Source: Chrysomallon squamiferum
Taxonomy: Eukaryota; Mollusca; Gastropoda; Neomphalida; Peltospiridae
DNA: 64,000 bases
Direction: 5' to 3'
Assembly: GCA_012295275.1 (NCBI GenBank)
Contig: CM022672.1
Coordinates: forward strand, 2,027,943 to 2,091,942
The position numbers and the translations under genes are program-made. Below are positions 11,232-21,440 of this stretch, piece after piece (positions within the stretch are counted from its first letter, which is position 1; each line of letters starts with the position of its first letter). The notes under the pieces are model-generated. The model made no database searches. It had not been told where the DNA came from and saw only the letters and a program-made list of their open reading frames with translations.

Positions 11232-11396
11232 GATAGATAGATAGACAGACAGACAGATAGTTCGATAGATAGATAGATAAATAAACATGAACTGGTAATT
11301 GGAGAAATATATAGATATAGATAGACAGAATGTTTGATTGATAGATAGATAGATGGATGAATAAATAAATAAATAACAAATAAATAAATATTTATG
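11202..11396. repeat. Compound (AAT)n, (GATA)n, (GACA)n, (AAAT)n microsatellite
   Basis: AAT triplets at 11,202-11,231 pass into GATA/GACA tetranucleotides to about 11,280. A second GATA/AAAT block follows at 11,338-11,392. Confidence 0.95.
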
Positions 11397-12836
11397 GACA
11401 AAGGGTTGGTAAAGATCAATTTAATTTTTAACTGTATATAAAATTTCTGAATGAAATTACAACAGCTACACTGAGACTACAAACACAACACAAACACACA
11501 GTGACAGAACTGTAAATATGTTATTCACAATAAAAACACCAGTATAAAGGCAGATGTGCATACAAATCAACAAACACTGCAATATGTTGAATCACAGGTT
11601 CTGAACACTTGTGTAAATCACTCTCACACATCTTGAAATGTGATTCTGGGCTTCACAATGATTTAATTTGATTCATACACTTCATTACTAAAAATACACC
11701 TCTCACACCCATCCTATTCTACAGTTTCACCAAGTAACAGGTATTGTCTGTGACGGAAATTTTCCTTTTGATGTTTGGATTATTCAGTCTTAATTTGGCA
11801 CATTAGACCGACTGGGCATTTCAACACACTTCACTGTGGTGATTGGGTGTTAGAAAGAGAATGGGAAGAAAAATACTGCTCGATTCAGTAGATCTGATGT
11901 TGCAAACAATTTGCACTAATCTCCAGACTGTTTGTGCCAGCTATGTCTGCTTGCTGCTTCCTAGACTGTTTTTGTTCCATCAAAAGAACATTTATTTTAT
12001 TACAAAAAAGAAAAGAATAGAGAGAAAAAGAAAAAGTTTTCTTTTCTTGATATTATTTCAGCTACAGGTAGGCTGAAATAATTTTGTCCAGTAAAACTCT
12101 CTGATTAAATCAGAAGAGAGCATGACAGGCATGTTGAAAAGGTCTGTAACAGAAAGAAGCTAAACTTTACCTTCACTGACTTAGAGAGATAATAACTTTT
12201 GAATTGAAATTTTAATTTACTTATAGTATTTTATGATAAGCTACAGGACAGGACAAATGGAGTATGATACAGATTAATGTACAGAATAAGCTGACAGGAT
12301 CAATCTTTGTCAGTGTTTTCTTTAATCTATTTACCATTCCAACCACTTATTAGTGGTCCTGAATATTGTATTCTTACCTTGCTACATATACACACCATTC
12401 ACTTTCTTTTTCCATCCATCCACCCACCTTTCCATCTGTCCAGACATCCATCTCATTATCTGTTTCTGTTTCTGTCACCTATTACCATCTTCATCTGTCT
12501 ACTCCTGTGTGTGTATGCTTTCTCTTTTTACATTTGGTTTACATCATGAAATTTCAGACATCTAGATCAAATGCCTGGCTTCAGAGGAAATCAAACGAAA
12601 AAAGTAAGAAATGATCTTGTCTTTCTTCTTCCTAATAGTTTTGCTGAAACATTTGAGATAGAGATGTAAGTAATGACTCTGCTGATACAATACATTTATT
12701 TCATTTAATCTTGTGACATCAGCTGTCAAGATAAATACGTTTTTCTACTTGTGTTGTTTAATAGTACACTGATCATAAAGGCTGCTATGAGGATTATAGT
12801 ACATGTGAGTGAGTAAAGTTTTAGCTAGTTAATGAA

Positions 12837-12840
<4 letters not shown>
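11397..12840. other. Intergenic stretch, (TCCA)-rich near 12,410-12,480
   Basis: No gene is recognised. A degenerate CCATCCA/CCATCTG tract occurs at about 12,410-12,480. A short palindrome centred on TGATTAAATCA lies at about 12,102. The open frames at 12,307-12,614 come from the pyrimidine-rich tract. Confidence 0.6.
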
Positions 12841-12886
<46 letters not shown>

Positions 12887-12900
12887 ACAGAGACTCAGAT
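12838..12900. repeat. (CA)n microsatellite
   Basis: About 42 bp of CA dinucleotide followed by AGACACACAGAGAC. Confidence 0.97.
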
Positions 12901-13150
12901 GCTCACACATATGTACGGGCATACATACAGTCTAGTCTTTTTCTCTCTATCTTACACATTTCTTTGACTGTGTTTTTAGGACACATGTACTTTGAAAGCA
13001 GTCAGATTTGATAAGCATTTAATAAACAATATAAAAAAAAATAATCTAAATAAACTGAGGTGTTTATTTTAAAAATTTATCAAAAACATTTTTTAAAAAC
13101 ATTTTTATTTTATTTATGTCATTAACATATTGACAAATTTGAAAATAATT

Positions 13151-13151
<1 letters not shown>

Positions 13152-13195
<44 letters not shown>
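13152..13195. repeat. (CA)n microsatellite
   Basis: About 44 bp of uninterrupted CA dinucleotide. Confidence 0.97.
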
Positions 13196-13199
<4 letters not shown>

Positions 13200-13479
13200 A
13201 AGAAACTTCATCTATCGCACGTAATCTGAACTTAATTAGTTAGGAAGATTCTGTCATAACAAGGCTAAAATGGGCTTTCTTTTTATAGGATAAATATTAT
13301 AATGAAACAAAAATGGGTTGCTCACTGCTTCCATTGCTGGTATCAATTTAGCCACACTAATGATAGATCCTATGGGAGATTCATCAGCTTCTCAGATGTT
13401 CTTCTGCATATTTCTATTGCATTAAGCCTTAACAAATGTTGTTTTTTTTCTTCTTTTTTTTGTGCTTTTTTCTTCTTCT

Positions 13480-13949
13480 TGTCACGTTCATTGGTGTCGG
13501 ACTGTTGGCCCTTGTTATACAAAAACGTGTGCCCCTCATCCATCCAAGCTTCCATTTCACCACTGTGACAGTTTCATTACCATACAAAATCCTGACAGTG
13601 TTATCGGAAGCACAATCAATGCTAGTCTATGAGATATATTCATTCCTGCTCACTTGCAATCAATCAGACTTCCTTCACGTCATGTCGCGCATCTCTGCGA
13701 GACTGTGGCTTCGGCTAAAGTCATCAGCAATCACGAGTTCAATTGATGACAGCGAGGTCCACGTAAATTAACCACCCAAGAGGTATGGTGTTTGTATCAG
13801 TGTCTGTCTCTGCATGATCTCAATGTGTCGTAGTGGTCGTTGATGTGACATCAGTCATTGTGTGATTATGAACACCTCTGTGTAAATGGTTGCCACCATT
13901 ATGTGATCATTTCTGTGTCATTTGCGAAGACGTCTTACAAACTTTTGAA
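13480..13949 (+). promoter_or_regulatory. CpG-richer segment ending in a strong splice donor; possible promoter / first exon
   Basis: Against an AT-rich background this interval is rich in CpG (GTCACGTTC, GTGTCGG, CATGTCGCGCATCTC, TGCGAGAC, CGGCTAAAG, CACGAG, GCGAGGTCCACG, GTGTCGTAGTGGTCG, TTTGCGAAGACGTC). It ends ACTTTTGAA followed by GTAAGTATG, a near-perfect donor at 13,950. A frame of 111 codons (13,436-13,771) overlaps it, but its first part is poly-T derived and no family is recognisable. A non-coding first exon of a + strand transcript, possibly with its promoter, would explain the CpG content and the donor. This is inference. Confidence 0.25.
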
Positions 13950-14741
13950 GTAAGTATGAAAATGTATTAGCCATACTATATGCAACTTGAACAGTTCTTC
14001 TTAATAGATTATAATGTATTTATATTTCACAATGCTTTAAGAAATATCAACGTGTAGTAACAGTACATAGGATTTATATAGAAATCTGTCATGTATCCAA
14101 TAGCTGTAAGTGCCAGTATTCATTATTAATACTAATATATCTTTATATTTTGAAATTTATGTTACAGTTTATTAATTTTTAAAAAGCATTAAGTATTGGC
14201 GTATACTGAAAGTATAACATGAGAGTACAGCATTTTCTTATTTTTTTCTGCATTTTTCAAGTAAGCATAATATGTATTGACAGCTACATAAGAGTTCGAA
14301 GTTTATATGATACTTTGTTGTTTTTCTAAATGTTTTAAAAACCACGAGTATGTTTTAGCAGTGTAAATAAAATAGTTTTTAAGTTTATACGACATTTTGC
14401 AATCTTTCAAAATGCATTAGTATTACGTATCACAACTTGAATAAGCTTTTTTCAAAATAACACACTCATACACACTCATACACACACACACCTTCAACAC
14501 ACATAATTATGTATATGGGCACTTTGTGTGTACACACATTTGTGTGAATACTTAAAATCCATTAATTTTCCTAGTTTCAAATCATAGCCAGTTTATTTTT
14601 CAGTAAGCATGAATACAAGCATACTTTAATAAATAGTTTATCACAAAATAACTACAATTTACATATTTGCTTTCACTAATTTTGTCATAAAATTTTCACC
14701 TTTTTTACAATCAAGTTTTAATGAAATGTATTTTTTCTGTA

Positions 14742-14773
<32 letters not shown>

Positions 14774-15650
14774 GATTAGTTTCATTAAGAAATATTTCAT
14801 GTTCAATAAATTATTGCTCTATAGAATTTGCTTTTTCAAATACATTTAATGATTTATATACAATATACAAATAATTTCCTTTCAATAGTTCATAGCTCTA
14901 ATGTTTCCACTAATCTTTATTTCAAACATATTTTAATGACATCAGATAAAGGCTGCATGCTCCCATCCCAAAAAAGAAAGAGACAAAGTATAAAACTTCC
15001 CTTTATCATAATAGTCACATAATCTCATTATTTTAATAAGACTTGAACAAAGTGGATTTTGCAATAAAAATAATAATCGTAAGAAGCGTCTCTTTTCTTT
15101 GCAATATTCCAATTATTTTGGTGCCATGAACATTGTGTGAGATTATTTTGATTTTGTTAAACTGTACCATTCGGTTTGTTAAATTGTATCATCTTGATTG
15201 CTAAATTATGGAGGACTGATGTTCTGAAAATCATTTTGATCAAATTTCTCAGAATTGGTATGCAGACCCATAACACTTCAGATTATTATATGATTTGCAG
15301 TAATCCAATTCTGTCTGTTTCTTTGTTTGCTCAGTGAATAAAAGATGACATTTTATAAAATTAACCAGTGCCTATTTTGTGCAAAGTTCTCTTACGTAGT
15401 GAATCAAAAATGTTTTTCTTCTATAGTAGATAGTTTGTCTGGTATTTATTCAATACGGTTCATTAAAGAAAGGCCGAAAATAATTAATGTATTTTTGAAT
15501 GCATTATAATAATGGGAAATTAAAAAATTACTTCTATTATTACAAAATTTCAGTGAAAGTATTTATGTAGTAATTAATTTATGCTCAATTTTTGTTTCCT
15601 ATGTATTTCTGAAATGAAGAAATTAAAGAAATAATATTTCATTTTCTTTA
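13950..15650. other. AT-rich intergenic or intronic stretch
   Basis: No coding or mobile-element signal is recognised. A poly(A) tract occurs at about 14,750-14,773 and a short CA/TCA microsatellite at 14,460-14,490. Confidence 0.6.
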
Positions 15651-15654
15651 TCTT

Positions 15655-15741
15655 TTTGTGTGTGTATATATTTATATATATGTACATTATTATGTGTGTC
15701 TGTATGCATACATATGTATCTATATAATGTAAATATGTATA

Positions 15742-15777
<36 letters not shown>

Positions 15778-15783
15778 TGTATG
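15655..15783. repeat. TG/TATA/(TGTA)n microsatellite
   Basis: TGTGTG and TATATA blocks lead into a clean TGTA tetranucleotide at about 15,750-15,782. Confidence 0.95.
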
Positions 15784-15817
15784 AGACTGAATATTAAGAA
15801 AATATAATTGACCTGTA

Positions 15818-16240
15818 TATAGTTTTCTCACACCGACAAGAAAATGGTTAGATATAGTCTTTATTCATTAGTTCAAACATAATTTTAAAAAACCCAAGAC
15901 AACAGTTTTCCTCATACAAATGATATGCAATGAAAATGTAATCATTGTTTTTCATAGTCTCATTTGAACTTAATAATAAAAAAAAACCCATACTAGTCTG
16001 CAGTTTTCCTCACATAAAGCCATATTCAATGAGGATGTTCTAATTGGTCCTGATAGGTTCATCTGAACTTAATGACAAAAACAATAGACTACTGTTTTCC
16101 CCATACAAACCATATGCAGTCAAAATGTAATCACTGCTCTTCATAGCTTCATCAGAACTTGATAAAAAAAAAAACCACAAAAAAACATACAGTTTTCCCT
16201 CCCCGTATACAAAACCACATGCAGCTAAATCATAGTCATT
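15818..16240 (+). repeat. Tandem array, ~83-98 bp unit, 5 copies
   Basis: The unit begins with (C)AGTTTTCCTCATACAAA, continues CATATGCAATGAAAATGTAAT and TTCATAG..TCATCTGAACTT, and closes with an AATAA/A-rich tail. GTTTTC occurs at about 15,822, 15,905, 16,003, 16,094 and 16,192, so units are spaced 83, 98, 91 and 98 bp. The first and last copies are most diverged. The A-rich tails vary in length. No match to the SINE core is seen. Confidence 0.9.
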
Positions 16241-16333
16241 GTAAGCAAGCAGTGCTGTTGTAAGATCAGTGAGATTTATCTGTTAAATGAGTATTGATAT
16301 CCACAAATTTACTTTCCATTCTTTCACTGCCAG

Positions 16334-16581
16334 ATTGCGTTTTCTGCCCTGGCTGTGGTGAGGAAAGGTTAAGATGTCCCACAGGACTTCTGTTCATTTC
16401 AGAGCTAAACATCTGTCAGACACTCCAACTTCAGATTCTGGCTTCAGCGTTTGAAAAGACCTTGTTGTTTCTGAGCAAAATTGCTTATTATCTCAAAGAA
16501 TTGAAAACTGTCAATTTTGTTTATGATTTTCGCTTGGGCAGAAGACGACTGAACATCTCTGTCATGTACTGCACATTATAA
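16334..16581 (+). CDS. Candidate exon with a chitin-binding type-2-like cysteine pattern
   Basis: A good acceptor (TTCCATTCTTTCACTGCCAG ending at 16,333) precedes an open frame that stops at TAA 16,579. Its first 35 residues contain DCVFCPGCGEERLRCPTG, then LLFISELNIC. Counting from the FC cysteine, nine residues lead to the next cysteine and twelve to the last, with CP-GL-F between them. This is the C-terminal half pattern of CBM14/peritrophin-A chitin-binding domains (C-9-C-12-C, CPxGLxF). The first two cysteines are too close (two residues instead of about five), and what follows (QTLQLQILASAFEK) is unremarkable. I see no partner exon, so it may be an isolated, degenerate or chance exon. 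Confidence 0.28.
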
Positions 16582-16894
16582 TTATTTTTCAAATCACGTA
16601 TGACACAGCCTGTACCGAAGTCACTGGAAGCTGTCTCATTACTTGATTTTTTTTTGTTTTACTTTTTGTTACAGCTGCATCTTGATTTTTTTTTTTTTTT
16701 TTGGTTCTTTTTAGTATTCTTCTTGGGTTGTTTTATTTTTAACTTTTAATTTTATTTTGGGTTTCTTTTCTTTTACAGTTTATATAATTAAAAAAAAAAA
16801 AAAAAAGAAACAACAAAAAGAACACACCCCTGCACCTTTAATATATTAGATTTCAGCATTAATGTTGGATTTTACAATCTTTTCCAATAAGATT

Positions 16895-17240
16895 TTTGAA
16901 AAAAAATGAATGTTGAATGCATAATGACAGAAAAATCAATCTTAATATTAAGGGTATTTATAAATATATATTAATTTTTTTAACAAATATTAACATATTT
17001 ATGCAAAAATAGAATCAGATAAATGTATCAATGCTAGAGTTAAGGATATGTATAATATATATTTGTTTCACAAAAAATAGAATCAAATAAATGAATTATT
17101 TCTGGAATTAAGGATATAAATAAATATGTATTTGTTTTACAATTCTTTAACCTATTTTTTACAAAAATGGGATCAAATAAGTGAATCAGTGCTAGAATTA
17201 ATGGTATATATCAATATATGTACATCACTTTAGCTTCTTT
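16895..17240 (+). repeat. Tandem array, ~70-90 bp unit, about 4 copies
   Basis: The unit reads AAAAATAGAATCAAATAAATG, then CAATGCTAGAATTAAGGATAT, then an AATATATATTTGTTT tail. Clear copies start near 17,005, 17,073 and 17,164; a more diverged one lies near 16,900. A further word, AGAATCAAATAAATAATAC, occurs at 17,559, on the far side of the Tigger-like insertion. Confidence 0.8.
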
Positions 17241-17247
17241 TTAAGTA

Positions 17248-17556
17248 CAGGTTGAGAATCCATTATCTGAAATGCTTGGGACCAGAAGTGTTTCAGATTT
17301 TGGAATATAAAGGGATAACATGAGAATAGAATCTATGTCTAAACCTGAATTCCATTAATTTTTTTGTATGCAGCTTATTCAGATAGTCCCCAGGATCTTT
17401 TAAACAATATTTTTAATAATATTGTCAATAAAATATGGTTTGTACATGCAAAAAAAGTCTGAAAACTGTAAGATATTATTTCAGCTATTCTGAAAATGTT
17501 TTGGATTTCAGAGCTTTTTCAGATTTCTGAATTTCGGATAGGGGATCCTCAACCTG
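17248..17556. mobile_element. Tigger/pogo-like MITE (309 bp) with TA target-site duplication
   Basis: The left end is TA|CAGGTTGAGAATCC and the right end is GGGGATCCTCAACCTG|TA. These are terminal inverted repeats of about 24 bp with a few mismatches (CAGGTTGAGRATCC..TATCYGAAAT), flanked by the TA duplication used by Tc1/mariner/pogo elements. Inside the left end are AAATGCTTGGGACCAGAAGT and GTTTCAGATTTTGGAATAT. Further in are GTCTAAACCTGAATTCCATT and CAATATTTTTAATAATATTG, then TTTGGATTTCAGAGC and TTTCGGATAGGGGATCC. I remember this exact order from a human non-autonomous Tigger family (TIR CAGGTTGAGTATCCCTTATCC). It has no coding capacity, so it would depend on a transposase in trans. Confidence 0.88.
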
Positions 17557-17558
17557 TA

Positions 17559-17830
17559 GAATCAAATAAATAATACACATATTTTGTGAATTTTTATTGG
17601 ATTAAAATTTAATGAATGGTCAATATTTGTTTTTATATAAAAAAAAAGAATTTGCATCATCTAGTTTGTAACAAGGTCAAACAAAAGGTAGAATGGTTAG
17701 TTTTTGATGTTACTTTTTAGATACTGAGTCATTCTGAAAACAGAGAAAATACAGCATAATTATAAACAATTAAATGAATGGTGACCATTTTAATACTGAC
17801 TGACAACATTCCATGGTCTACCCTTACCAG
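17559..17830. other. Short unannotated spacer
   Basis: AT-rich sequence beginning with the continuation of the tandem unit that the Tigger-like element abuts. Nothing else is recognised. Confidence 0.5.
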
Positions 17831-17930
17831 ATAGTAGCAAGAGATGTTTTATATTACACCTTCCCAGAGATAGGAAGAATACATACCATAGTTCTTTAAT
17901 AAACTAGTCAGGAGAAATAGTCAAATACTT
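17830..17930 (-). mobile_element. Molluscan SINE fragment, minus strand
   Basis: The + strand reads GTAGCAAGAGATGTTTTATAT, TACACCTTCCCAGAGATAGGA, ACATACCATAGTTCTTTAAT, AAACTAGTC and GAAATAGTC. This is the reverse complement of the SINE core (AAGATCCCTTGCTGC, CCTGTCTGTGGGATGG, CCGTGGTATGT, TATCAAAGG, GGGCTATTTC). The head is not visible. Confidence 0.75.
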
Positions 17931-18529
17931 GTTTGTTGAGAGGACTGACCTAGTTAGATACATCAGAAAAATGGTTGTGAATTACTGCCATTAAAAAAAT
18001 AAAAAGTAAAATTAGTGAAATATAATTATAATCTGCATACACATACTTTTAAAAGGATTTTGAAGGGAAAAAAAGTATAAAAACTTAAGCTTCATCCAAA
18101 CTGTTGAAGATTCAATAACCCACTTGCTGGAAGTGAATTCTACAACTAAGAGGAAACAAAATCACATTCAGTGGCTTATCTCAAATTTAACTGTAAGTAT
18201 ATTGATTCCATGGCATCTATGAAAAAAGAAACAATTTTTTTATTTTATTGTAACAGGTTGTGGCTCAGAATTTGAAATGAAAAAGTTGTTGTCCCTTGAT
18301 GTCCAAATCACAGAATACTACTTGGAATACGTAAAAAGCCAATAATATTATCTCCTGTGAGGAGAGTTGAAATCATGGTCCTTTGTATTTCAGACACATA
18401 TTCAGTAGAATGAACATTTTGTTTTGTGACATCACAGTATGATTTAATAATAATGGTATCTTTAAAAAAACATACACGTTTGATGTCGTTGTATTTGTCT
18501 GATCTGATAAAACACTAACATTACTAAGG

Positions 18530-19080
18530 GCTTTTCTTATTGTTTAGCAGAAATTGATCTTTCATGACTATTTTTGCATTTTCCAACTAACAAAAATACA
18601 CACTTTGACACAACAACAATACTGAGACACTGGAACATGGAATTCAAATTTCAAAGAATGCTTTTGACTTTGGAACATATAAAATTATATATGGAAGCTG
18701 TCAATTATTTTTCCAAATAACATGAAAACACATACCATAGACTGTAACCCAACAAAAATAACAAGTTATGTGGACAAATATTTCAAAATATGTTTAAAAA
18801 AGGATTGATATTGGAACATATAATATTATGCATGGATGGTCTCAACTATTTTTCCAAATTAATGCCCACCACAGCCTTTAACCCAGTGACAATAACGAGA
18901 CAGTGAAACAGTGCTCTGGAAATAATTGATCTAGCAAAGTGTCAAACTTTCAGCTGTAATTTCCTGCTAACATGGGAACACATACCACTGCCTTTGGCCC
19001 AACAGTAATCAATGTGCTTTGTCTGCAATAGACAGAAATTGTTAAAAGTGATTTGAGTAGAATTGATCCTGCAGTCTATT
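18530..19080 (+). repeat. Tandem array, ~110-140 bp unit, about 4 copies
   Basis: Each unit carries AACTATTTTTCCAAATAAC, an ACACATACCAC..CCTTTAACCCA stretch, CAATAACGAGACAGTG and TTGGAACATATAATATTATG. Copies are recognised near 18,572, 18,703, 18,845 and 18,953. Divergence is substantial, yet word order is preserved in every copy. The array is unrelated in sequence to the neighbouring ones. Confidence 0.8.
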
Positions 19081-19477
19081 GAGCTCTGTGTTTTAAAAAA
19101 AAATAAAAAAACATCTCCAGCATCTGCAACCTACTCCTTCATCATTGACTGACAGCCAGCTCTCAGGAGAGTAAATATGTTTAATGTTTAAATAAACGGA
19201 TAGTAATAAGACTCTTTCTCTGACAGTAACAAGGGATCCTTGTCCAATGGAAGAAGAAGAACAACAAAAAAAACCCTGCTTTAAACCAGACTTTCAATAG
19301 CATCTGAATAGTATTGTGTAAAAGTGTAAAAAATAAAAAATAAAAAAAAAATAAGAGTAAAAAGTGTTTCAAAATTGGTGAGAGGGCAAAAAAAAAGAAA
19401 GAAGGAATCTATAATTAGAGATTGCTAAAACCTTATAACTGTCACTTGCTATATGTTTTTGTAGCCAAAGAGAAGTA

Positions 19478-19590
19478 ATGTTATTATTATTATTATTTTC
19501 ATAATCAAGATCATCTCACAATATCAGAGAAGTAATGGTAATATTATGAGATGATTTCGATTATGAAAATAATAATAATAATAATAACAT
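19478..19590. repeat. Near-perfect inverted repeat (foldback), ~41-44 bp arms
   Basis: The left arm ATGTTATT..TTTTCATAATCAAGATCATC (19,478-19,518) is the reverse complement of the right arm GATGATTTCGATTATGAAAA..AATAACAT (19,547-19,590). The arms differ by one TTA triplet (five against six) and two bases. The loop of about 28 bp repeats the word AGAGAAGTAATG, which also stands just left of the left arm. It could be a small foldback element or an inverted duplication. No terminal target-site duplication is obvious beyond the AGAAGTAATG word. Confidence 0.9.
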
Positions 19591-19667
19591 GGCTGCTTAT
19601 TTCTACTGAAGACTGTAGGAAAGATTTATTTTCAGCCCCAGAGATGAATTAATCCAGTTATGTGAGT

Positions 19668-19750
19668 GGACTGTAGTTCAGGGACAAAGCACTTGCTCAG
19701 GTCATGGTATCATCTCTCTTCAGTGCACCCAGTGGGCTGTTTACCAGCTT
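19668..19750 (+). mobile_element. SINE tRNA-like head, + strand
   Basis: GACTGTAGTTCAGGGACAAAG and CACTTGCTCAGG resemble a tRNA box A region. A degenerate box B (GGTATCATCTC) follows, then CAGTGCACCCAGTGGGCTGTTTACCAGC, which parallels the head-to-core junction of the molluscan SINE. The copy is truncated after the junction. Confidence 0.6.
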
Positions 19751-19825
19751 GGTTAACAACAGTTTACTGAAGACCTTTTCTTACAAGAGAAGGAAGAAAT
19801 TATTTATTTAATTTTAATTTATAAC

Positions 19826-19995
19826 CACACACACACCTCCAAACATATAACAGAATCAATACACACACACACACACACCTCCAAACATATACCAAAATCA
19901 ATACACACACACAGACTCAACAGAAACACACACAGACATACACACATACACATGTATACACCCAGACACAGAAACACATACACATGTTCACACAG
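19826..19995. repeat. (CA)n-based ~46-bp tandem repeat and degenerate CA tract
   Basis: The unit ACACACCTCCAAACATATA, followed by AAAATCAATACACACAC, occurs twice at about 46 bp spacing (19,830 and 19,876) and is followed by degenerate CACAGACATAC sequence to about 19,995. Confidence 0.9.
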
Positions 19996-20144
19996 ACATA
20001 CTCACATCTCCACATACACTCCTCACACATACAGACACAAATATGAAGTATTGTCTTTTGATGATGGATTATTACTTGTTTCTAGATTCTCATTTGGTGA
20101 CATTATAATCCCAAGATACAAGTCTTCTATAAGTCATATATAGC

Positions 20145-20312
20145 TATTTTTCATTCCAGTCAGTGCTCATCCATTCCTGCTATTTCAAACACAGAGAGGC
20201 CTGCTGTTTGTCTGTGGAAAGATAATGTACATCATATCCCTTATTGACGTATTCACAAGTCTAACCCTGAGATGTTGTCATATAAATATTATCTTTCTCC
20301 AATAATAACACT
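20145..20312 (+). mobile_element. Molluscan SINE copy, + strand, strongly diverged
   Basis: GCTATTTTTCATTCCAGTCAG followed by TGCTCATCC matches the SINE core start. Further right ACATCATATCCCTTATTGAC and TATTATCTTTCTCC sit where TATAAAAGATCCCTTGCTGC and TTTCCTCTC are expected. The middle is poorly conserved. Confidence 0.5.
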
Positions 20313-20402
20313 TGATATAGAATTCTAATGAAGATGGTCATTAAACAGACATTCATCAGTTCTGAAGATATTTGCCCATCTCTGGAATGTAAATAATAAA
20401 TT

Positions 20403-20690
20403 CCATCCTTTTTATATTTTACACTGTATCATATATGTATCCTTTTTATATTTTACACATATCATATATGTATCCTTTTTATATTTTACACATATCATAT
20501 ATGTATCCTTTTTATATTTTACACTGTATCATATATGTATCCTTTTTATATTTTACACTGTATCATATATGTATCCTTTTTATATTTTACACGTATCATA
20601 TATGTATCCTTTTTCTATTTTACACTGTATCATATATGTATCCTTTTTCTATTTTACACTGTATCATATATGTATCCTTTTCTTTTTTCA
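20403..20690 (+). repeat. Minisatellite, 33/34-bp unit, 9 copies
   Basis: The unit is ATCCTTTTTATATTTTACAC, then TGTATCATATATGT. CCTTTT starts at 20,407, 20,441, 20,474, 20,507, 20,541, 20,575, 20,608, 20,642 and 20,676, giving spacings of 33 or 34 bp. The 34-bp units end ACACTGTATC and the 33-bp units ACACATATC or ACACGTATC. The last copies change TTTTTATATT to TTTTTCTATT. Copies are almost identical, so this is the youngest array in the window. Frames through it encode YPFYILH-type repeats and are not genes. Confidence 0.97.
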
Positions 20691-20740
20691 TTTCTTTTTA
20701 AAACAATACACCTAGCAAACTGAGAGTGAGTAACATTATT

Positions 20741-20772
20741 GAACACACACACACACACACACACACACACAT
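20741..20772. repeat. (CA)n microsatellite
   Basis: About 30 bp of CA dinucleotide. Confidence 0.95.
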
Positions 20773-21440
20773 TAAATAAACATTAATTCTATAATGCTTC
20801 ATGTATGTATCCTTTCCTTATGTCATCGTTTCTTTGTTTCAAACAAAACATGTAGCATTCAGAAAGTGAAAAGTGTCATTAAAAACACACAGATTTTTAA
20901 ACATTCACCAGTTCTGAAGCTAACCAACATATATTGCTACCTAAGAAATTAAATGGATTCCTATATTTTTTTTTTTTTTTAAATATAACTTTTCATGAAT
21001 CTATTCTTTTCATTTCAAAGTATATATATATATAAATAAAAAAAACATGAATAAAGGCACCTAGCATCCTGAGAGTGAGAACAAATAACAATATCTTGAC
21101 AAATCAAAAAGACAAAGTGTTATTGAATAAGTCAGCCAATGACACCATCTTCCTTGATGTCATATGATGGATGTGAAGGCGACACAGTGAGGTCAGTGGC
21201 TGGTGTGTTTGTATGACAGCATGGTGAAAACAAGGAGTATTTATAAGTTCCAGATGGCTTGTGGTCAGTCATCATAATTGAATTTCAGAACTCTTAATTA
21301 CTTCCGCATGCTGTAGAAATCAATATGCTTGTATAAATCAAGATGGGGAGAATAACATGCATGAAATGAGTTTTGAGAACTTCAAGATGGCCACCAGAAA
21401 GTCTCCACAGTAGACACGTTGTGGAATGGGGATTGGCAGA
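20773..21440. other. Intergenic stretch, more complex at 21,125-21,430
   Basis: A diverged echo of the preceding 33-bp minisatellite (CATGTATGTATCCTTTCC) occurs at 20,800. The part from 21,125 to 21,430 is less repetitive, with CAGCCAATGACACCATCTTCC and AACTTCAAGATGGCCACCAG, but no open frame or element is recognised. Confidence 0.5.

Noticed and set aside
20435-20723. YPFYILH repeat protein frames
   Set aside because: Products of the 33/34-bp minisatellite. Its period mixes 33 and 34, so the frame changes between units and no selection for a protein is likely.
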